A DNA stretch of 6,821 nt from JABWBR01 sp036741235 (GTDB lineage: Bacteria > Bacteroidota > Bacteroidia > Chitinophagales > Saprospiraceae): NCBI GenBank assembly GCA_036741235.1, contig DAINSQ010000214.1:1-6821 (forward strand), written 5' to 3'. The notes beneath the pieces were generated by a model. It did no database searches and was not told the origin of the DNA. It saw only the letters and a list, made by a program, of their open reading frames with translations. Each line of letters opens with the position of its first letter. Positions within the stretch are counted from its first letter, which is position 1. This document shows positions 4,521 to 6,821 of this stretch, in pieces. The translations under genes and the position numbers were made by a program.

Positions 4521-6797
4521 ATGAAAAAGCTAATCATATTTCCAGTACTTTTCCTGCTGGCCGGCTTGTTAAACGCCCAGCAACTCATTTCGATAAAAGG
4601 TTTGGTAAAAGAAGAAAACGGCAATGCCGGCGTGCCTTTTGCCACGCTAAAGATCAACGAGGCCTATACCTACACCGATGAAGCCGGATATTTTGAAGCA
4701 GCGGTAGCTCAGGCTGCCAATTACCTGGTGGAAGTCCAACAACTGGGGTATGAAACGGCGACCCTGTCTGCCGCCGCCGATGGGCTCAACGACCTCAATA
4801 TTGCGCTAAAGCCAAAAGCTTTTATGCTGGAACAGATATTGGTGAGCGACCGGCCGATGCACTGCTCGCCGCAGTCGAATGTGATCTGCGACCACCACAA
4901 GCAAAGCAGTCAACCCCGCGATGTCGGCGATTTGTTTAAAGAAATTCCCGGGTTTAGCGTGTTCAAAAAAGGCGGTTATGCGATGGACCCGGTTTTCCGC
5001 TCTTTCAAATACGAGCAAATCAATGTGATTTACGACGGCGGCTTACAGACCACCCATGCCTGCCCTGCCCGCATGGACCCCACTACTACGCACGTCAACC
5101 CCGACGATATCGACAAAATTGAGGTGATCAAAGGCCCGTTTAGCGTGCGCTACGGTCCTTCTTTCGGCGCTATCGTGAATGTAGTGACGCAATCGTTTGA
5201 TTATCAGAAACAACCCGGCATCGGCGGTTCGGTGGCAGGCGGTTATGAAACCAACGGCAATTCAAAGCTGGCCAAGGTAGCCCTGCACGGCGCCAACCGG
5301 CAATTCGACTTTTTGCTCAACGGCGACCTGAAAGACTATGGCAGCTATTCGAGCGGCAACGGCACTACGATTCCATCTTCATTCAATACGTATGATTACA
5401 GCCTGAAAGCCGGTTACAACATGCAGGCCAACCAGCGCATTCAGGCTAACTGGCGTCAGGCCTTCAGCCGCGATGTGCTGCACGTAGGGTTGAATATGGA
5501 TACCGACAGCGACGACACCTATATCTTTTCACTCGATTATCAATACAAAAATATCAGTCCCAGGCTGTATAGCATCACCGCCAAGGCTTACGGCACCAAG
5601 GTTGACCACGTGATGTCGAACCTGCGCCGCCCCAATGCCATGATGATGGAGATGATCTCCGATGTGGAGGCGCAAACCTACGGCGGACGGGTAGAGGCCA
5701 CGCTGATGCCGGGCCGCAAAACGCTGGTTTATGCCGGCGTGGATTACCGCTACCTCTGGCGCGACGGCCAACGCGAGATGACTATGTTGCGCAATATGAA
5801 CGGCGACCCCCTTCCTATGCCGATGACGACTACTTCCACCATTTGGCAAGACGCTGCCATCCAAAACGGCGGTATTTTTGCAGAAGGCCGGTGGTTTGCA
5901 ACTCCCAAATGGACCTTCCTCGGCGGCTTGAGGGCCGACCTTACCTCCGCCAACATCGCCGACCCGGCGCCCGGTTTCCTGGAACGCTACGGCAACGTCG
6001 ACGCTGACGACCAGTGGACTATAGGCGTTACCGCCTCGGCTACCTACCAGCCCGCCGCAGGCTGGTTGTTCCAACTCGCACTGGGCCGCNNNNNNNNNNC
6101 CAATATGATCGAACGCCTGATCAATCACTTCACAGTGGGCAGGGACCCCTACGAATACGTGGGCAATCCATTCCTGAAACCGGAAGTTAATAATCAGGTC
6201 GAGTTTTCAGTTTCTAAAAAAACCAACCGCATCAAGGCTGGCGCCAATGTATTTTATTCTTATCTGACCAATTACATCACGGCATTCGTTGATACCACCA
6301 TCCGCGCCACATCGATGACCGGGCCGATGTACGCCCGTCGTTTTACCAATATCGACGAAGCTGCGCAATGGGGCGCCGAGCTGTATTTCGAATGGCTGTT
6401 GGTCAAAAACCTGTCGGCTAATGCCGCCTTGTCGTATACCCGCGCCCAAAACCTGGATTGGGATGAGCCCCTGCCCGAAATTTCGCCGCTGGAAGCCGGC
6501 CTCGGCCTGCGCTACGAACGCGAACGCTGGTGGGTAGACGCCCGCAGCCGGTTTGTCGACAACCAGGATAATATCTCCGCCAATTTTGGCGAAACGGCGA
6601 CGCCCGGTTTTGCCGTGTACGACCTGAGGGCCGGCGTAGAACCGCTAAAAGGACTATCGGTGGGCCTCGCCGCCTTGAATGTTTTCGACCGCCACTACCG
6701 CGAGCACCTGAATCGCGCCTACCGCAACCAGCCGGTTCAAAATGTGATTTACGAACCCGGCAGGAATTTTACGTTTTTTGCGAAGTATAGTTTCTAA
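4521..6797 (+). CDS. OprC/NosA-like TonB-dependent outer-membrane copper receptor
   Basis: A 758-residue outer-membrane receptor, likely importing copper using TonB energy. Residues 1-20 are a signal peptide (MKKLIIFPVLFLLAGLLNAQ). Residues 22-100 are a CarboxypepD_reg-like beta domain, usual in Bacteroidota receptors but not in OprC. EQILVSD (104-110) may be the TonB box. The plug (about 128-225) ends in IEVIKGPFSVRYGPSFGAIVNVVT. The barrel fills the rest and ends in Phe (FFAKYSF), the normal beta-barrel assembly signal. In OprC, copper is held by a plug CxxxM and a barrel HxM. Here C181-P-A-R-M185 precedes DPTTT, and H363-V-M365 follows VD; the 182-residue spacing from Cys to His is close to OprC's (about 180). 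MMMEM (374-378) may add a methionine track. An extra patch, H114-C115, C123 and H125-H126, lies before the plug. Ten Ns hide residues 524-527, though the frame continues. The small Cys protein lies upstream. Confidence 0.88.
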   Translation: MKKLIIFPVLFLLAGLLNAQQLISIKGLVKEENGNAGVPFATLKINEAYTYTDEAGYFEAAVAQAANYLVEVQQLGYETATLSAAADGLNDLNIALKPKAFMLEQILVSDRPMHCSPQSNVICDHHKQSSQPRDVGDLFKEIPGFSVFKKGGYAMDPVFRSFKYEQINVIYDGGLQTTHACPARMDPTTTHVNPDDIDKIEVIKGPFSVRYGPSFGAIVNVVTQSFDYQKQPGIGGSVAGGYETNGNSKLAKVALHGANRQFDFLLNGDLKDYGSYSSGNGTTIPSSFNTYDYSLKAGYNMQANQRIQANWRQAFSRDVLHVGLNMDTDSDDTYIFSLDYQYKNISPRLYSITAKAYGTKVDHVMSNLRRPNAMMMEMISDVEAQTYGGRVEATLMPGRKTLVYAGVDYRYLWRDGQREMTMLRNMNGDPLPMPMTTTSTIWQDAAIQNGGIFAEGRWFATPKWTFLGGLRADLTSANIADPAPGFLERYGNVDADDQWTIGVTASATYQPAAGWLFQLALGRXXXXNMIERLINHFTVGRDPYEYVGNPFLKPEVNNQVEFSVSKKTNRIKAGANVFYSYLTNYITAFVDTTIRATSMTGPMYARRFTNIDEAAQWGAELYFEWLLVKNLSANAALSYTRAQNLDWDEPLPEISPLEAGLGLRYERERWWVDARSRFVDNQDNISANFGETATPGFAVYDLRAGVEPLKGLSVGLAALNVFDRHYREHLNRAYRNQPVQNVIYEPGRNFTFFAKYSF
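6090..6099. other. Ten-base assembly gap inside the receptor gene
   Basis: Ten Ns replace unknown bases between GR (522-523) and NMIER (528-532) of the receptor. The reading frame is open on both sides in the same frame. The masked part corresponds to the conserved 'GRxxR...ER' region of TonB-dependent receptors, where I would expect about four or five residues. Ten may be a placeholder length rather than a measured one. Confidence 0.95.
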
Positions 6798-6821
6798 GTA
6801 GAGACAAATCACGATTTGTCT
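6798..6821. repeat. Palindromic repeat after the receptor, cut by window end
   Basis: AGACAAATC (6802-6810) and GATTTGTCT (6813-6821) are perfect reverse complements around a two-base AC loop. The left arm extends to GTAGAGACAAATC, starting at the base after the stop codon, so the right arm probably continues as CTAC beyond the window. Palindromes of this GTAGAGAC type are, from memory, common mobile-like intergenic repeats. It may also act as a transcription terminator or 3'-end stabiliser. Confidence 0.65.

Noticed and set aside
5529..6128. A 199-codon minus-strand ORF inside the receptor gene
   Set aside because: It is antisense to the well-supported receptor, spans the N gap, and shows no domain. 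GC-rich codon use of the receptor explains the open frame.
1..6821. Absence of the CTGCAG site as evidence of restriction avoidance
   Set aside because: I noticed no CTGCAG by eye, but fewer than two are expected in a window this size, so the absence means little and the scan was manual.

Overview
The window most likely comes from a member of the Bacteroidota, probably a Saprospiraceae-type or similar environmental lineage. The evidence is a TonB-dependent receptor with an N-terminal CarboxypepD_reg-like domain, a close match to the Bacteroidota promoter (TTTG, 19 bases, TAGCTTTG), starts without clear Shine-Dalgarno sequences, and low-complexity intergenic repeats built around CCCCTTTAGGGG, GGAGTCGAAACGAAC and GACTTTGC-like words. 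The genus is an inference. The sequence looks like a draft scaffold, because ten Ns interrupt the last gene.

Layout. Positions 1-418 hold no credible gene, only stacked short repeats. Positions 419-614 hold the two ends of a DUF5131 (phage Gp37/Gp68-like) gene, joined after loss of its centre and out of frame. A 12-bp perfect inverted repeat follows. Then comes a two-gene type II restriction-modification operon: a PstI/BsuBI-type N6-adenine methyltransferase (753-2228) and, overlapping it by four bases, a PstI/BsuBI-type endonuclease (2225-3163). The DUF5131 remnant and the R-M operon lie between two identical 17-base direct repeats (307-323 and 3196-3212) and look AT-richer than the right-hand part. 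This suggests an exchangeable defence cassette. No integrase or transposase is visible.

The right half looks like host metal biology. A three-helix membrane protein (often called 'KefB' in error) lies on the minus strand at 3322-3660, with a strong promoter match. Divergent from it is a small Cys-containing protein (3909-4292). A 228-base repeat-filled gap follows, then a TonB-dependent receptor (4521-6797). The receptor has a CxxxM motif in the plug and an HxM motif in the barrel, the copper-ligand signature of Pseudomonas OprC/NosA. It probably imports copper across the outer membrane, and the small Cys protein may be its metal-handling partner. A palindrome starts immediately after the receptor's stop codon.

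The most notable points are the OprC-like copper site in a Bacteroidota receptor that also carries an extra CarboxypepD-like domain and a Cys/His patch, the paired small Cys protein, the bracketed R-M cassette next to a deleted DUF5131 gene, and the operator-like dyads before both the remnant and the R-M operon.
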